Assembly: GCA_030829955.1 (NCBI GenBank)
Contig: JAURNY010000030.1
Coordinates: forward strand, 1-64,000
Source: Gammaproteobacteria bacterium
GTDB lineage: Bacteria > Pseudomonadota > Gammaproteobacteria > Eutrophobiales > Eutrophobiaceae
DNA length: 64,000 nucleotides
Direction: 5' to 3'
A model generated the notes under the pieces. The model ran no database searches and was not told the origin of the DNA. It saw only the letters and a list, made by a program, of their open reading frames with translations. Of the stretch, positions 1-8,498 are shown piece by piece (position 1 is the stretch's first letter; every line of letters starts with the position of its first letter). Both the position numbers and the translations under genes were made by a program.

Positions 1-1529
1 AAGAAGTTACCGAGGCGGTAATTACGGTTCCTGCTTATTTTAATGACTCACAACGTCAGGCAACGAAAGATGCGGGTAAGATTGCTGGTCTTGAAGTTCG
101 TCGAATCATTAACGAGCCAACCGCAGCGGCACTTGCTTACGGTATGGATAAAAAACGTGGTGATGCCAAGATTGCTGTATTCGATTTGGGCGGTGGTACG
201 TTTGACGTTTCAATCATTGAAATTGCAGAGGTCGATGGCGAACAGCAGTTTGAAGTGTTATCAACCAATGGTGATACCTTCCTTGGTGGTGAAGATTTCG
301 ATTTGCGCATCATTGATTATTTATGTGAAGAGTTTAAAAAGGATAACAGTGTTGATTTACACAATGATCCTTTGGCATTACAACGTTTGAAAGAAGCTGC
401 TGAGAAAGCGAAGATTGAATTATCTTCAAGTCAGCAAACGGATATTAACTTGCCATATATTACTGCTGATGCGTCTGGACCTAAACATCTGAACTTGAAA
501 TTAACTCGTGCGAAACTCGAATCATTAGTTGAAGAACTGGTTAATAAAACCATCGCCCCATGTAAAACAGCTTTACATGACGCGGGCTTATCAGCTTCTG
601 AAATTAATGATGTAATTTTAGTTGGCGGTCAAACTCGTATGCCAATGGTTCAGAAAAAGGTCGAAGAGTTTTTTTGTAAAGAACCTCGTAAAGATGTAAA
701 CCCTGATGAAGCAGTTGCTGTTGGGGCATCCATTCAGGCAGGTGTTTTAGGTGGAGATGTTAAAGACGTATTGTTGCTTGATGTGACACCATTATCACTG
801 GGTATTGAAACCATGGGCGGTGTCATGACTAAGTTGATTGATAAAAATACCACTATTCCAACCAAGGCAAATCAGGTGTTCTCAACTGCTGAAGACAATC
901 AGACAGCAGTAACGGTTCATGTATTACAGGGTGAACGTGAAATGGCTGCAGGTAATAAATCATTAGGTCGTTTCGACTTGAATGATATTCCGCCTGCTCC
1001 ACGTGGTGTGCCACAGATTGAAGTGAACTTCGATATTGATGCAAATGGTATATTGAACGTATCAGCTAAAGATAAAGCGACAGGCAAAGAACAATCTATT
1101 GTCATCAAGGCATCAAGTGGTTTATCTGATGAAGAAATCGAAAAGATGGTAAAAGATGCCGAGGCTCATGCTGAAGAAGATCGTAAAGCCAAGGAACTAG
1201 TTGAAACCAGAAACATGGCAGAAAACATGATCCATGCTACCAAAAAGTCTATGGAAGACATGGGTGAACAGATTGAAGAGCAGGAGAAAAAGGATATTGA
1301 AGCGGCTATTGCTGATCTTGAAGAAGTCCTTAAAGGTGATGATAAAGATCAGATTTCAGAAAAGACAACTAAGCTGACTGAAGTTGCAGGCAAACTCGCA
1401 GAGAGAGCCTATGCTGCGCAACAAAGTAATGCTGATGCGGAAGCATCTTCCACAAGTGGCGATACTGGTAACAGTGGTAAAGATGATGTCGTTGATGCCG
1501 AGTTTGAAGAAGTAAAAGACGACAAGTAA
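1..1529 (+). CDS. dnaK: Chaperone DnaK (Hsp70), 5' end outside the window
   Basis: ATP-dependent Hsp70 chaperone that binds exposed hydrophobic segments of client proteins and cycles with DnaJ and GrpE in the cytoplasm. The reading frame is open from base 3 and reads straight into an Hsp70 ATPase domain ([19 protein letters not shown], then the linker to [11 protein letters not shown]), so roughly the first 130 residues lie upstream of the window. Further on are the DLGGGTFD phosphate-binding loop, VGGQTRMP, the interdomain linker [13 protein letters not shown], the substrate-binding beta domain and a helical lid ending in an acidic EEVKDDK-like tail, as in proteobacterial DnaK. About 508 residues are visible, which fits a full length near 640. 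The first ATG in this frame (144) is internal and is not the start. dnaJ follows, as in most proteobacteria. Confidence 0.98.
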   Translation, partial: EVTEAVITVPAYFNDSQRQATKDAGKIAGLEVRRIINEPTAAALAYGMDKKRGDAKIAVFDLGGGTFDVSIIEIAEVDGEQQFEVLSTNGDTFLGGEDFDLRIIDYLCEEFKKDNSVDLHNDPLALQRLKEAAEKAKIELSSSQQTDINLPYITADASGPKHLNLKLTRAKLESLVEELVNKTIAPCKTALHDAGLSASEINDVILVGGQTRMPMVQKKVEEFFCKEPRKDVNPDEAVAVGASIQAGVLGGDVKDVLLLDVTPLSLGIETMGGVMTKLIDKNTTIPTKANQVFSTAEDNQTAVTVHVLQGEREMAAGNKSLGRFDLNDIPPAPRGVPQIEVNFDIDANGILNVSAKDKATGKEQSIVIKASSGLSDEEIEKMVKDAEAHAEEDRKAKELVETRNMAENMIHATKKSMEDMGEQIEEQEKKDIEAAIADLEEVLKGDDKDQISEKTTKLTEVAGKLAERAYAAQQSNADAEASSTSGDTGNSGKDDVVDAEFEEVKDDK

Positions 1530-1555
1530 TTTTTATCAACTACAATGTGAACTTC

Positions 1556-1587
1556 AAGCCTGGAAGCAGAATTCTGCTTCCAGGCTT
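1556..1587 (+). terminator. 32-bp perfect palindrome between dnaK and dnaJ
   Basis: The two 16-base halves are exact reverse complements with no spacer, so the RNA can fold into a long, very stable hairpin. Only a weak T-rich tail follows (GTTTATG), so it is an imperfect intrinsic terminator. It may reduce rather than stop read-through from dnaK into dnaJ, or protect the dnaK 3' end. Confidence 0.6.
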
Positions 1588-1635
1588 GTTTATGTAATAA
1601 ACATGATGATTAATTAAAATAAATACTAAATAGAA

Positions 1636-2769
1636 ATGGCAGATAAACGCGATTATTATGAAGTTTTGGGTATATCTAAAAGCGCTGATGCAGCTGAATT
1701 AAAAAAAGCTTATCGACGCTTGGCGATGAAGTATCACCCTGATCGTAATAATGGTGATGCTGAAGCAGAAACAAAATTTAAAGAAGCCAAAGAAGCCTAC
1801 GATATACTTTCCGATTCACAAAAACGAGCAGCCTATGATCAATTTGGTCACTCTGGTGTAGACCCTAGTATAGGTGGTCATAGTAGATCTGGAGGCGCTG
1901 GTTTTGGCGACATTTTTGATAGTGTTTTTGGCGATATTTTTGGTGCCGGTGGTGGTCGCGGAGGTGAACGTGTATATCGTGGTGCTGACCTGAGATATAA
2001 CCTAGAACTGTCTTTGGAAGATGCCGTAACAGGAAAAACAGTAAAGATACGTGTACCAAAAATGGTGCCTTGTAATACATGCCATGGTTCGGGTGCAAAG
2101 AAAGGCAGTCAACCTGTTACCTGTCCTACCTGTGATGGTGTTGGTCAGGTGAGAATGCAGCAGGGATTCTTTTCAGTGCAGCAAACCTGTCCACAGTGTC
2201 GAGGTCAGGGAAAGATGATCAAAGATCCTTGTGGTAGTTGTCATGGTCAGGGTCGAGTAAGAGATAGCAAAACTATCTCTGTCAAAGTGCCGGAGGGTGT
2301 GGATAACGGAGACCGTATTCGTTTATCGGGCGAAGGTGAAGCTGGCGAACATAACGGACCAGCAGGTGATTTGTATGTACAAATCAGTGTCAAGGATCAC
2401 CCAATCTTTGTTAGAGACAATACGGATTTGTATTGCGACGTACCAATCAGTTTTACCACGGCAGCATTGGGTGGTGAACTCGAAGTACCAACACTGGATG
2501 GCAAGGTTAAATTAAAGATCCCTGCCGAAACGCAGAGTGGCAAGATGTTTCGCTTACGTTCCAAAGGTGTTCGTTCAGTCAGGAATTCCAATAAAGGTGA
2601 TCTATTGTGCCGTGTCGTAATTGAAACCCCCATTAAATTGAGCAGCAAACAAAAGGAATTGTTGCAGGAATTTGAAAAAGAAATGATATCGAGCGGTAAG
2701 AAACATAGCCCACAAGCGGATTCCTGGCTGGATGGAGTCAAAAAGTTCTTCGATTCTATGACTGGTTAA
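1636..2769 (+). CDS. dnaJ: Chaperone DnaJ (Hsp40, type I)
   Basis: Co-chaperone that delivers unfolded substrates to DnaK and stimulates its ATPase. All type I DnaJ parts are present in 377 residues. The J domain is at about 1-70 with the HPD tripeptide (YHPDRNN). A Gly/Phe-rich linker ([15 protein letters not shown]) follows. A zinc domain with four CxxCxGxG repeats ([32 protein letters not shown]) lies at about 145-215, and the C-terminal beta domains end in a dimerisation tail. The length matches Escherichia coli DnaJ (376). The ATG at 1636 gives the canonical DYYEVLG start; no strong Shine-Dalgarno is visible. It lies 106 bp behind dnaK, after the palindrome, so it may also have its own promoter. 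Confidence 0.98.
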   Translation: MADKRDYYEVLGISKSADAAELKKAYRRLAMKYHPDRNNGDAEAETKFKEAKEAYDILSDSQKRAAYDQFGHSGVDPSIGGHSRSGGAGFGDIFDSVFGDIFGAGGGRGGERVYRGADLRYNLELSLEDAVTGKTVKIRVPKMVPCNTCHGSGAKKGSQPVTCPTCDGVGQVRMQQGFFSVQQTCPQCRGQGKMIKDPCGSCHGQGRVRDSKTISVKVPEGVDNGDRIRLSGEGEAGEHNGPAGDLYVQISVKDHPIFVRDNTDLYCDVPISFTTAALGGELEVPTLDGKVKLKIPAETQSGKMFRLRSKGVRSVRNSNKGDLLCRVVIETPIKLSSKQKELLQEFEKEMISSGKKHSPQADSWLDGVKKFFDSMTG

Positions 2770-2968
2770 GGCTAGTCATTTTTATCTTCTTATTCGTTGC
2801 TTCACTTTTCCGATTCTCACTTACTTTTACTAAGCTCAGAACCTCAAAAGCTTACGCCTCGAATACAATAATAATTACTTCGCCTTAATTCATAGTTATC
2901 GGCTTTCGAATACTTTTGAAATCAGCGATACTATTATTTTAATAAATACTAAATCTAGAGAATATATC

Positions 2969-3775
2969 ATGACGGTTAGAGTAGGTGTCTGCGGTGCTGC
3001 AGGCAGGATGGGGAAAACGATTATTGAGCTATGTCGGGAGATGGATGATATAGAAGTCGCTGCGGCGATTGAATATAGTGGTTCATCGATGATAGGTATA
3101 GATGCCGGTGAACAGGCTGGCGTTGGCAAAATTGGTGTAGCAATTACAGATGATATTTCAAAGATTGCTGATCAAGTTGATGTCATTATCGATTTTACGC
3201 TTGCAACTTCATTTGCGGCTAATTTGCAAAAGTGTGTATCATCAGGTTGCAAAATGGTGATTGGTACGACAGGTTTAAGTGTTAGTGATCGTGATGCAAT
3301 AGATTCAGCTGCCACAAAGATAGGTATCGTCTTTGCGCCGAATATGAGTATCGGTGTCAATTTAACATTTAAATTACTGGAAATGGCAGCATCGGTGATG
3401 GGCGATATGGCAGATATCGAGATCATTGAAGCGCATCATAACCAAAAGAAAGATGCGCCTTCAGGGACAGCAATTCGAATGGGCGAGGTCGTTGCTAATA
3501 CACTTGGTCGTGATCTGAAAGAATGTGCTGTCTATGGTAGAGAGGGTATATCCGGTGTACGTGATAAAAAGACAATAGGATTTGAAACAATACGCGCAGG
3601 CGATATTGTTGGTGATCATACAGTCATGTTTGCAATGGCCGGCGAACGCGTTGAGATTACGCATAAGGCTCACTCAAGAAAAACTTTTGCTAGCGGTGCG
3701 GTTACTGCTGCGAAGTGGTTAGCTGGAAAAGATAAAGGACTATTTGATATGCAGGATGTACTTAATCTGAAATAG
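2969..3775 (+). CDS. dapB: 4-hydroxy-tetrahydrodipicolinate reductase
   Basis: NAD(P)H-dependent reductase of the diaminopimelate pathway to lysine and peptidoglycan. The 268-residue protein starts with a Rossmann GxxGRMG motif (GVCGAAGRMG). It carries GTTG near residue 100, and the catalytic signature EAHHNQKKDAPSGTA near 150-165, with the His pair and the Lys that bind and protonate the substrate. Length and motifs are normal for the family. dnaJ-dapB is a common gammaproteobacterial order (dnaK-dnaJ-dapB-carA). Here carA is missing; instead aceK converges from the other strand with only two bases between the stop codons and no terminator. The 193 bp before the start hold no recognisable lysine riboswitch. 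Confidence 0.97.
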   Translation: MTVRVGVCGAAGRMGKTIIELCREMDDIEVAAAIEYSGSSMIGIDAGEQAGVGKIGVAITDDISKIADQVDVIIDFTLATSFAANLQKCVSSGCKMVIGTTGLSVSDRDAIDSAATKIGIVFAPNMSIGVNLTFKLLEMAASVMGDMADIEIIEAHHNQKKDAPSGTAIRMGEVVANTLGRDLKECAVYGREGISGVRDKKTIGFETIRAGDIVGDHTVMFAMAGERVEITHKAHSRKTFASGAVTAAKWLAGKDKGLFDMQDVLNLK

Positions 3776-3777
3776 CG

Positions 3778-5514
3778 TTATTCCAGATACTTACTTAGTG
3801 TCGTTGTTGAAGTATAAGGAACAACTAATGACACTTCTCCACGTTTGTGTTGTTCCTGAATATTTCGCCAATATTTTGATGTCAATAGATCGGCGTGGTG
3901 TTTTAAAAACTCGGTTTTCAATCTTTCATTCATTGATAGAAAGCGAATAAACTCTTCTGGGAAAATATCATTTTCTGAAACGTAATACCATGTGTCAGCC
4001 AACATTTCATCTTCATAGTCATCTGCTTCGGGAATATCTCTAAAGTTACAATCGGTGACCAGAGAGAGTTCGTCATAGTCATAAAATACCACGCGTTTGT
4101 GCGCAGTTACCCCAAAGTTTTTTAATAATAAATCACCGGTGAATATATTGGTTTGTGCAAGATCCTTTATAGCCTGACCATAATCTATGATCGCAAAAAT
4201 TGCGTCCTCTTCTTCTACTTCATTAATATATAAATTTAACGGCCTAACCCGACGCTCAATGTAAACTCGTTCGAATAATAATATGTCGCCTTGTCGAGTT
4301 ACACTATCAGCTGCATTTTTGAGTAAATCATTTCTTAATTCGCTGGAAAACTTAACTAGTGGAAATTCGAGATTCATAAAATCCTGCGTATCGATCAAAC
4401 GTCCAGCACGGTCATGCTTTGATACCAGTTTATATTTATTAATCACTTCTTTTTTACTTATCGTTTTCGGGTAGCCAAATTGATCGCGTATAACTTTAAA
4501 GACAAGGTTGTAGGAAGGAAGAGTAAATACAATCATTACCAGACCTATATCACCTTCAGCATGTACAAATTTGTCCGATGTTTTTTTTAGATGACGTGAA
4601 AAGGTGCGATGCCGTTCAGTTTTTCCTTGCCTCAATCTTCCGAGAACCGTATATAGCTCATCAATAGGTTTTCTTGGCAGCATAGATTTTAAAAAGTGTA
4701 CTGTACCAATTACTGAATTTGGATCCGCAAAATAATAGGAACGTGTATAGCCAAAAATAATACTAATTTCATTTTCAGTCAGAAATACAGCATCTACTTC
4801 AATACCTTCTTTTTCATTTTTGAATGCAATGACAATAGGTGCTTCACCATCGTTTAGAATAAGTTTGCCGACCAGATAGGCTCTAGCTGCCTGATAAAAG
4901 AATGAATCTATAAATTCAAATCGAATATAGTCGTAGCCTGAATCAAAATTTTTCTGTGCATGCTCTTCAATAAGATATGCAATTTTTTTTGCATTGTTCT
5001 CAAGACTGCTATAAGGAACGCGAAAGGAGAAATCGCTAAGAATCGTTTCAAATATTCTTTCCAGTGATACCCAGTAGGGATAGCGGCGAATATTTAAGCC
5101 GAGTATTAAGTGCATATCTTCAGACGGGCCGAAAGAAATAAACTCGAGCTGCGGATTGATGCCTTTGGTATCAAAGATCCGTCTTGTGGTAGAGTTAAAA
5201 AAGGTTTTTATAAAATCATTATCCGGAACTTCTCCCAGTCGTTCACCAAAGTATTCCCGAATTCGGTGCCAAAGATTTTCATCATAAACACGATTGCCAA
5301 GTGTTTTTCTTATTAGTAATACGACTCGCCTCACCGATTTTTCGTATAAATCGAGGCGTTCGTTTATATCTTCCTGATGACCTTTCCAGTCGCGTTGTTC
5401 GAAGCGGGTACGTGCCCGCCTTGTCATACGATGAAAATAGTTATTATAGCGAATAAATCCGTCATATATGATTTGCGAACATGTCGCGATTAGTTCGCGA
5501 TCATTATTCATCAT
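3778..5514 (-). CDS. aceK: Isocitrate dehydrogenase kinase/phosphatase AceK
   Basis: Bifunctional enzyme that phosphorylates isocitrate dehydrogenase to inactivate it and also removes the phosphate, setting the split between the TCA cycle and glyoxylate-using routes. The protein is 578 residues, the same length as E. coli AceK. It contains the family's nucleotide-binding stretch GDIGLVMIVFTLPSYN followed by FKVIRDQFG, and the later acidic motifs GDLLLKNFG and FYDYDE. It lies 14 bp downstream of icd on the same strand and is clearly co-transcribed with its own substrate's gene. In enteric bacteria it sits instead with aceB and aceA, which are not in this window. The ATG at 5514 is followed by a second ATG, and an AAGG lies about 8 bases upstream. 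Confidence 0.97.
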   Translation of the reverse strand: MMNNDRELIATCSQIIYDGFIRYNNYFHRMTRRARTRFEQRDWKGHQEDINERLDLYEKSVRRVVLLIRKTLGNRVYDENLWHRIREYFGERLGEVPDNDFIKTFFNSTTRRIFDTKGINPQLEFISFGPSEDMHLILGLNIRRYPYWVSLERIFETILSDFSFRVPYSSLENNAKKIAYLIEEHAQKNFDSGYDYIRFEFIDSFFYQAARAYLVGKLILNDGEAPIVIAFKNEKEGIEVDAVFLTENEISIIFGYTRSYYFADPNSVIGTVHFLKSMLPRKPIDELYTVLGRLRQGKTERHRTFSRHLKKTSDKFVHAEGDIGLVMIVFTLPSYNLVFKVIRDQFGYPKTISKKEVINKYKLVSKHDRAGRLIDTQDFMNLEFPLVKFSSELRNDLLKNAADSVTRQGDILLFERVYIERRVRPLNLYINEVEEEDAIFAIIDYGQAIKDLAQTNIFTGDLLLKNFGVTAHKRVVFYDYDELSLVTDCNFRDIPEADDYEDEMLADTWYYVSENDIFPEEFIRFLSMNERLKTEFLKHHADLLTSKYWRNIQEQHKRGEVSLVVPYTSTTTLSKYLE

Positions 5515-5528
5515 TCTTGACCTTTATC

Positions 5529-6824
5529 TCATGCGAGGTTATTAATTAATGCAGTTGCAAATTCACTGCATTTGACTTCTTTAGCACCATCCATGAGTCG
5601 GGCAAAATCATAAGTCACCGTTTTCTGCTCAATGGTTTTATCCATCGCGCTAATGACCATATCTGCTGCTTCAGTCCATCCCAGATAACGCAACATCATT
5701 TCGCCTGATAAAAGTAGTGAGCCTGGATTAACCTTATCTAAATTAGCATACTTGGGAGCGGTGCCATGTGTAGCTTCGAATATCGCATGACCCGTGTCAT
5801 AATTTATATTGCCTCCAGGTGCAATGCCAATACCACCCACTTGCGCTGCTAGTGCATCAGAAAGATAATCGCCATTCAGGTTCATTGTTGCAATGACGTC
5901 AAAATCATCTGGTCTGGTGAGAACCTGTTGCAAGGTAATGTCGGCTATCGCATCTTTGATAAGAACTTTGTCATCTTGCATGGCTTTATCCATTTCTTCC
6001 TGTGCTGCATTAGCGCCGTCCTTGGAGCGAGTGCGTTCCCAGGTATCCCAACTATAGGTATTTTCTGCAAATTCTTTTTCTGAAAGTTCATAACCCCAGT
6101 TGCGGAATGCGCCTTCCGTAAACTTCATAATATTGCCTTTATGCACGAAGGTGACACTCTTACGATTATTTTGAATCGCATATTTTATTGCAGCACGCAC
6201 CAGTCTTTGTGTTCCCTCTTCTGAAACCGGTTTAATACCAATACCACAACTTTTGGGGAATCTAATCTTTTTATAAAAGTTTGGAAACGCTTCATTGAAA
6301 TATTCAAGAAAACGCTGGTTATCATCACTGTTCGCTTCAAATTCAATACCTGCATAGATGTCTTCGGTGTTTTCTCGAAAGATCACCATATCAACCAACT
6401 CAGGCTTTTTAATTGGTGAAGGAACACCTTTAAACCAGCGAACTGGACGTAAACAAACATACAGATCCAGAATTTGTCTTAGTGCGACATTTAATGATCT
6501 TATTCCACCACCTATAGGTGTGGTAAGTGGCCCTTTGATAGCAACAAGATATTCACGACATAAATCTATGGTTTCATCCGGCAGCCATTTACCGGTTAAT
6601 TGATTTGCTTTCTCACCGGCATAGACTTCCAGCCATTTTATTTCTTTTTTACCGCTATAAGCTTTTTCCACGGCCGCATCTAGAACACGTTGTGATGCTT
6701 TCCAGACATCAGGTCCGATACCATCGCCTTCAATAAATGGAATTACCGGAGTATTTGGAACCTGCAATTCACCATTTTTAATACTTATTTTTTTACCGCC
6801 GGCGGGTATATTACTTTTAGTCAC
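5529..6824 (-). CDS. icd: NADP-dependent isocitrate dehydrogenase
   Basis: TCA-cycle enzyme converting isocitrate to 2-oxoglutarate and CO2 with NADP. The protein has 431 residues (E. coli 416; the extra is mainly N-terminal). Substrate-binding residues are in [13 protein letters not shown]; Ser110 here corresponds to E. coli Ser113, the residue phosphorylated by AceK, so the target site is intact. NADP specificity is indicated by Lys358-Tyr359 (GTAPKYA) and by Tyr405 and Arg409 (VTYDFAR), matching E. coli K344, Y345, Y391 and R395. The start is GTG, with AAGGAG about 8 bases upstream. It is the first gene of an icd-aceK transcription unit and diverges from metZ. A TATAAC at 6850-6855 on the minus strand is a possible -10. 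Confidence 0.98.
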   Translation of the reverse strand: MTKSNIPAGGKKISIKNGELQVPNTPVIPFIEGDGIGPDVWKASQRVLDAAVEKAYSGKKEIKWLEVYAGEKANQLTGKWLPDETIDLCREYLVAIKGPLTTPIGGGIRSLNVALRQILDLYVCLRPVRWFKGVPSPIKKPELVDMVIFRENTEDIYAGIEFEANSDDNQRFLEYFNEAFPNFYKKIRFPKSCGIGIKPVSEEGTQRLVRAAIKYAIQNNRKSVTFVHKGNIMKFTEGAFRNWGYELSEKEFAENTYSWDTWERTRSKDGANAAQEEMDKAMQDDKVLIKDAIADITLQQVLTRPDDFDVIATMNLNGDYLSDALAAQVGGIGIAPGGNINYDTGHAIFEATHGTAPKYANLDKVNPGSLLLSGEMMLRYLGWTEAADMVISAMDKTIEQKTVTYDFARLMDGAKEVKCSEFATALINNLA

Positions 6825-6903
6825 TCTTACTACTCCTTACTTCTGTAAGTTATAATGCCCAGTTTAGCTCTTAAATGAATTAACAAAAAGTGTCTTTATC
6901 TAT

Positions 6904-6932
6904 TTGACAAAAAAATTAATATTCACTATTTT
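6904..6932 (+). promoter_or_regulatory. Candidate sigma70 promoter for metZ
   Basis: A consensus TTGACA at 6904-6909 is followed after 17 bases by TATTTT at 6927-6932. The predicted transcription start near 6939 coincides with the first base of the SAM-II-like aptamer, which supports the assignment. The implied untranslated leader of metZ is about 305 nucleotides. Confidence 0.6.
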
Positions 6933-6938
6933 GATTTC

Positions 6939-6990
6939 TGCGCCGATTTGGAATCAGCTTGCGGGCGCATAAAAAATACCGCTAAAGAGA
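6939..6990 (+). promoter_or_regulatory. SAM-II-like riboswitch aptamer in the metZ leader
   Basis: The segment reproduces the pseudoknot plan of the SAM-II (metA motif) riboswitch. P1 is six Watson-Crick pairs, 6939-6944 with 6964-6969. Loop 1 begins with GATTT (6945-6949) and ends with TTGC plus one base (6959-6963). Eleven A-rich bases (6970-6980) lead to GCTAAA (6981-6986). The TTGC pairs with GC-T-AA to form P2a, leaving T6983 unpaired as in SAM-II. C6955-G6989 and T6954-A6990 take the places of the distal pseudoknot pairs. The spacings (one base after TTGC, eleven bases before GCTAAA) equal those I recall from the structurally solved SAM-II RNA. The downstream gene, metZ, is a classic SAM-II target. 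SAM-II is known mainly from Alphaproteobacteria. Confidence 0.72.
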
Positions 6991-6991
6991 C

Positions 6992-7030
6992 AACCTGCTT
7001 TAGCTAAAGCTGACGCGGGTTTTATAATTT
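6992..7030 (+). terminator. Terminator-like expression platform after the aptamer
   Basis: AACCTGC (6992-6998) can pair with GCGGGTT (7015-7021), with one G-U pair, and is followed by TTTATAATTT. An alternative helix joins GCTAAAG (6981-6987), which is the 3' core of the aptamer, to CTTTAGC (6998-7004); this would act as an antiterminator. Binding of ligand would hold GCTAAA inside the pseudoknot and free the terminator strand. The T-run is interrupted, so termination may be partial. Confidence 0.5.
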
Positions 7031-7091
7031 ATGGATATTGTAAATATTGGGAAAGTACATGACTAAATGGATTTAGGAAATAGGGCTTAGC

Positions 7092-7174
7092 AGGAGTAAG
7101 AACCGAAGAGTACGGAGCAATGTTTATCAGGACATTTATTGACGTATTTTCCTTGAACTCCGTGTCTCCTCAAG
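7092..7174 (+). promoter_or_regulatory. Second structured element in the metZ leader
   Basis: AGGAG (7092-7096) is complementary to CTCCT (7166-7170), and ACGGAG (7112-7117) to CTCCGT (7158-7163), so the two helices nest. A competing local hairpin joins CTTGA (7152-7156) to TCAAG (7170-7174). I do not recognise the class. The metZ Shine-Dalgarno (AGGAAG near 7232) is not part of these helices. Confidence 0.3.
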
Positions 7175-7245
7175 TAATTGAATCAGGCTGTTACTCTTGA
7201 ACTATAATTTTTTAAAACGCATAAGCGTATATAGGAAGTCGAAAC

Positions 7246-8436
7246 ATGACTGATAAAAAACAGTCCGAATATGGGATTAATACCAAAGCGATTCGCACAG
7301 GCCATATGCGCACACCAGAAAATGAGCATAGTGAAGCGATTTTTCCGACATCCAGCTTTGTATTCGACAATGCTGCACAAGCTGCTGCGCGTTTCAAAGG
7401 TGATGAACCTGGCAATATTTATTCTCGTTTTACCAATCCCACTGTCAGGACGTTTGAAGAACGTCTGGCAGCGATGGAAAAAGGTGAGCGATGTATCGCG
7501 ACCTCATCCGGAATGAGTGCGATACTTTGCACAATATTAGGCTTGCTAAAGCAAGGCGATCACATTGTGTCATCTCGAAGTATATTTGGTACAACAGTGA
7601 ATATGTTTGGAAATATTTTTCCCAAATATGGCATTGAAACCAGTTTTGTTAATATGACTGATTATACAGCATGGGAATCGGCAATAACCAAACAAACACG
7701 AATCCTGTTTCTGGAAACACCTTCGAATCCATTGACGACGATTGCTGACATTAAAAAACTGGCGGCTATTGCCCATCAACATGATGCGCTATTAATTGTT
7801 GATAATTGTTTTTGTACTCCAGCTTTGCAGTTACCTATCGATCTTGGCGCCGATATCGTTATTCATTCCGCAACAAAATATCTTGACGGTCAAGGGCGAT
7901 GTTTGGGTGGTGCAATTATCGGACCGGATAAATTATTAGCTGAAGACATTTATGGCTTATTACGTTCCGGTGGTGCCAGTATGAGCCCTTTCAATGCTTG
8001 GGTTTTTCTTAAAGGTTTGGAAACCCTATCAATCAGAATGAAGGCGCATTGCGAAAACACTGGAAAGATTGCTGAATGGTTAGATATGCAAGATTTTGTT
8101 GAGAAAGTTTATTATCCGGGGTTGGTGAACCATGAGCAGCATGATTTATCATGTCAGCAGCAACGTGGCCACGGAGGTATTGTGAGTTTCGTCGTGAAAG
8201 GTGGACAGGAAAAAGCCTGGCAGATAATTGATAACACAGACATCTTTTCCATAACTGCTAATCTCGGAGACACTAAAAGCACGATTACTCATCCTGCAAC
8301 AACAACACACAACAAGCTGAGTGATGAGCAGAAACTTGAAGCAGGCATTTTACCTGGTTTGGTACGTTTATCTGTTGGTTTGGAAGATGTTGAAGATTTA
8401 ATAAATGATTTAGAACAGGCGCATTCGAACAGTTAA
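7246..8436 (+). CDS. metZ: O-succinylhomoserine sulfhydrylase
   Basis: PLP enzyme of the Cys/Met-metabolism family that makes homocysteine directly from an activated homoserine and sulfide. It has 396 residues, with PLP-binding YSRFTNPT near 59-66, SSGMSA near 88, the aspartate in IVDNCF near 184-189, and the PLP lysine Lys211 in HSATKYLDG. The N-terminal GINTKAIRTGH and the overall length fit MetZ rather than the longer MetY. O-acetylhomoserine or methionine gamma-lyase activity cannot be excluded by reading. An AGGAAG lies upstream of the ATG. The gene is preceded by a SAM-II-like leader, consistent with repression when S-adenosylmethionine is plentiful. It converges with sga across a shared terminator. 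Confidence 0.9.
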   Translation: MTDKKQSEYGINTKAIRTGHMRTPENEHSEAIFPTSSFVFDNAAQAAARFKGDEPGNIYSRFTNPTVRTFEERLAAMEKGERCIATSSGMSAILCTILGLLKQGDHIVSSRSIFGTTVNMFGNIFPKYGIETSFVNMTDYTAWESAITKQTRILFLETPSNPLTTIADIKKLAAIAHQHDALLIVDNCFCTPALQLPIDLGADIVIHSATKYLDGQGRCLGGAIIGPDKLLAEDIYGLLRSGGASMSPFNAWVFLKGLETLSIRMKAHCENTGKIAEWLDMQDFVEKVYYPGLVNHEQHDLSCQQQRGHGGIVSFVVKGGQEKAWQIIDNTDIFSITANLGDTKSTITHPATTTHNKLSDEQKLEAGILPGLVRLSVGLEDVEDLINDLEQAHSNS

Positions 8437-8454
8437 GTAATTTTATAAATAAAA

Positions 8455-8477
8455 AAAGGGCGGTAAAACCGCCCTTT
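8455..8477. terminator. Bidirectional terminator between metZ and sga
   Basis: Perfect 10-bp inverted repeat AAAGGGCGGT / ACCGCCCTTT with a 3-base AAA loop. It has an A-run before and T-rich DNA after, so it can serve metZ on the plus strand and sga on the minus strand. Confidence 0.9.
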
Positions 8478-8498
8478 ATTATGCTTACAAATATTGAG

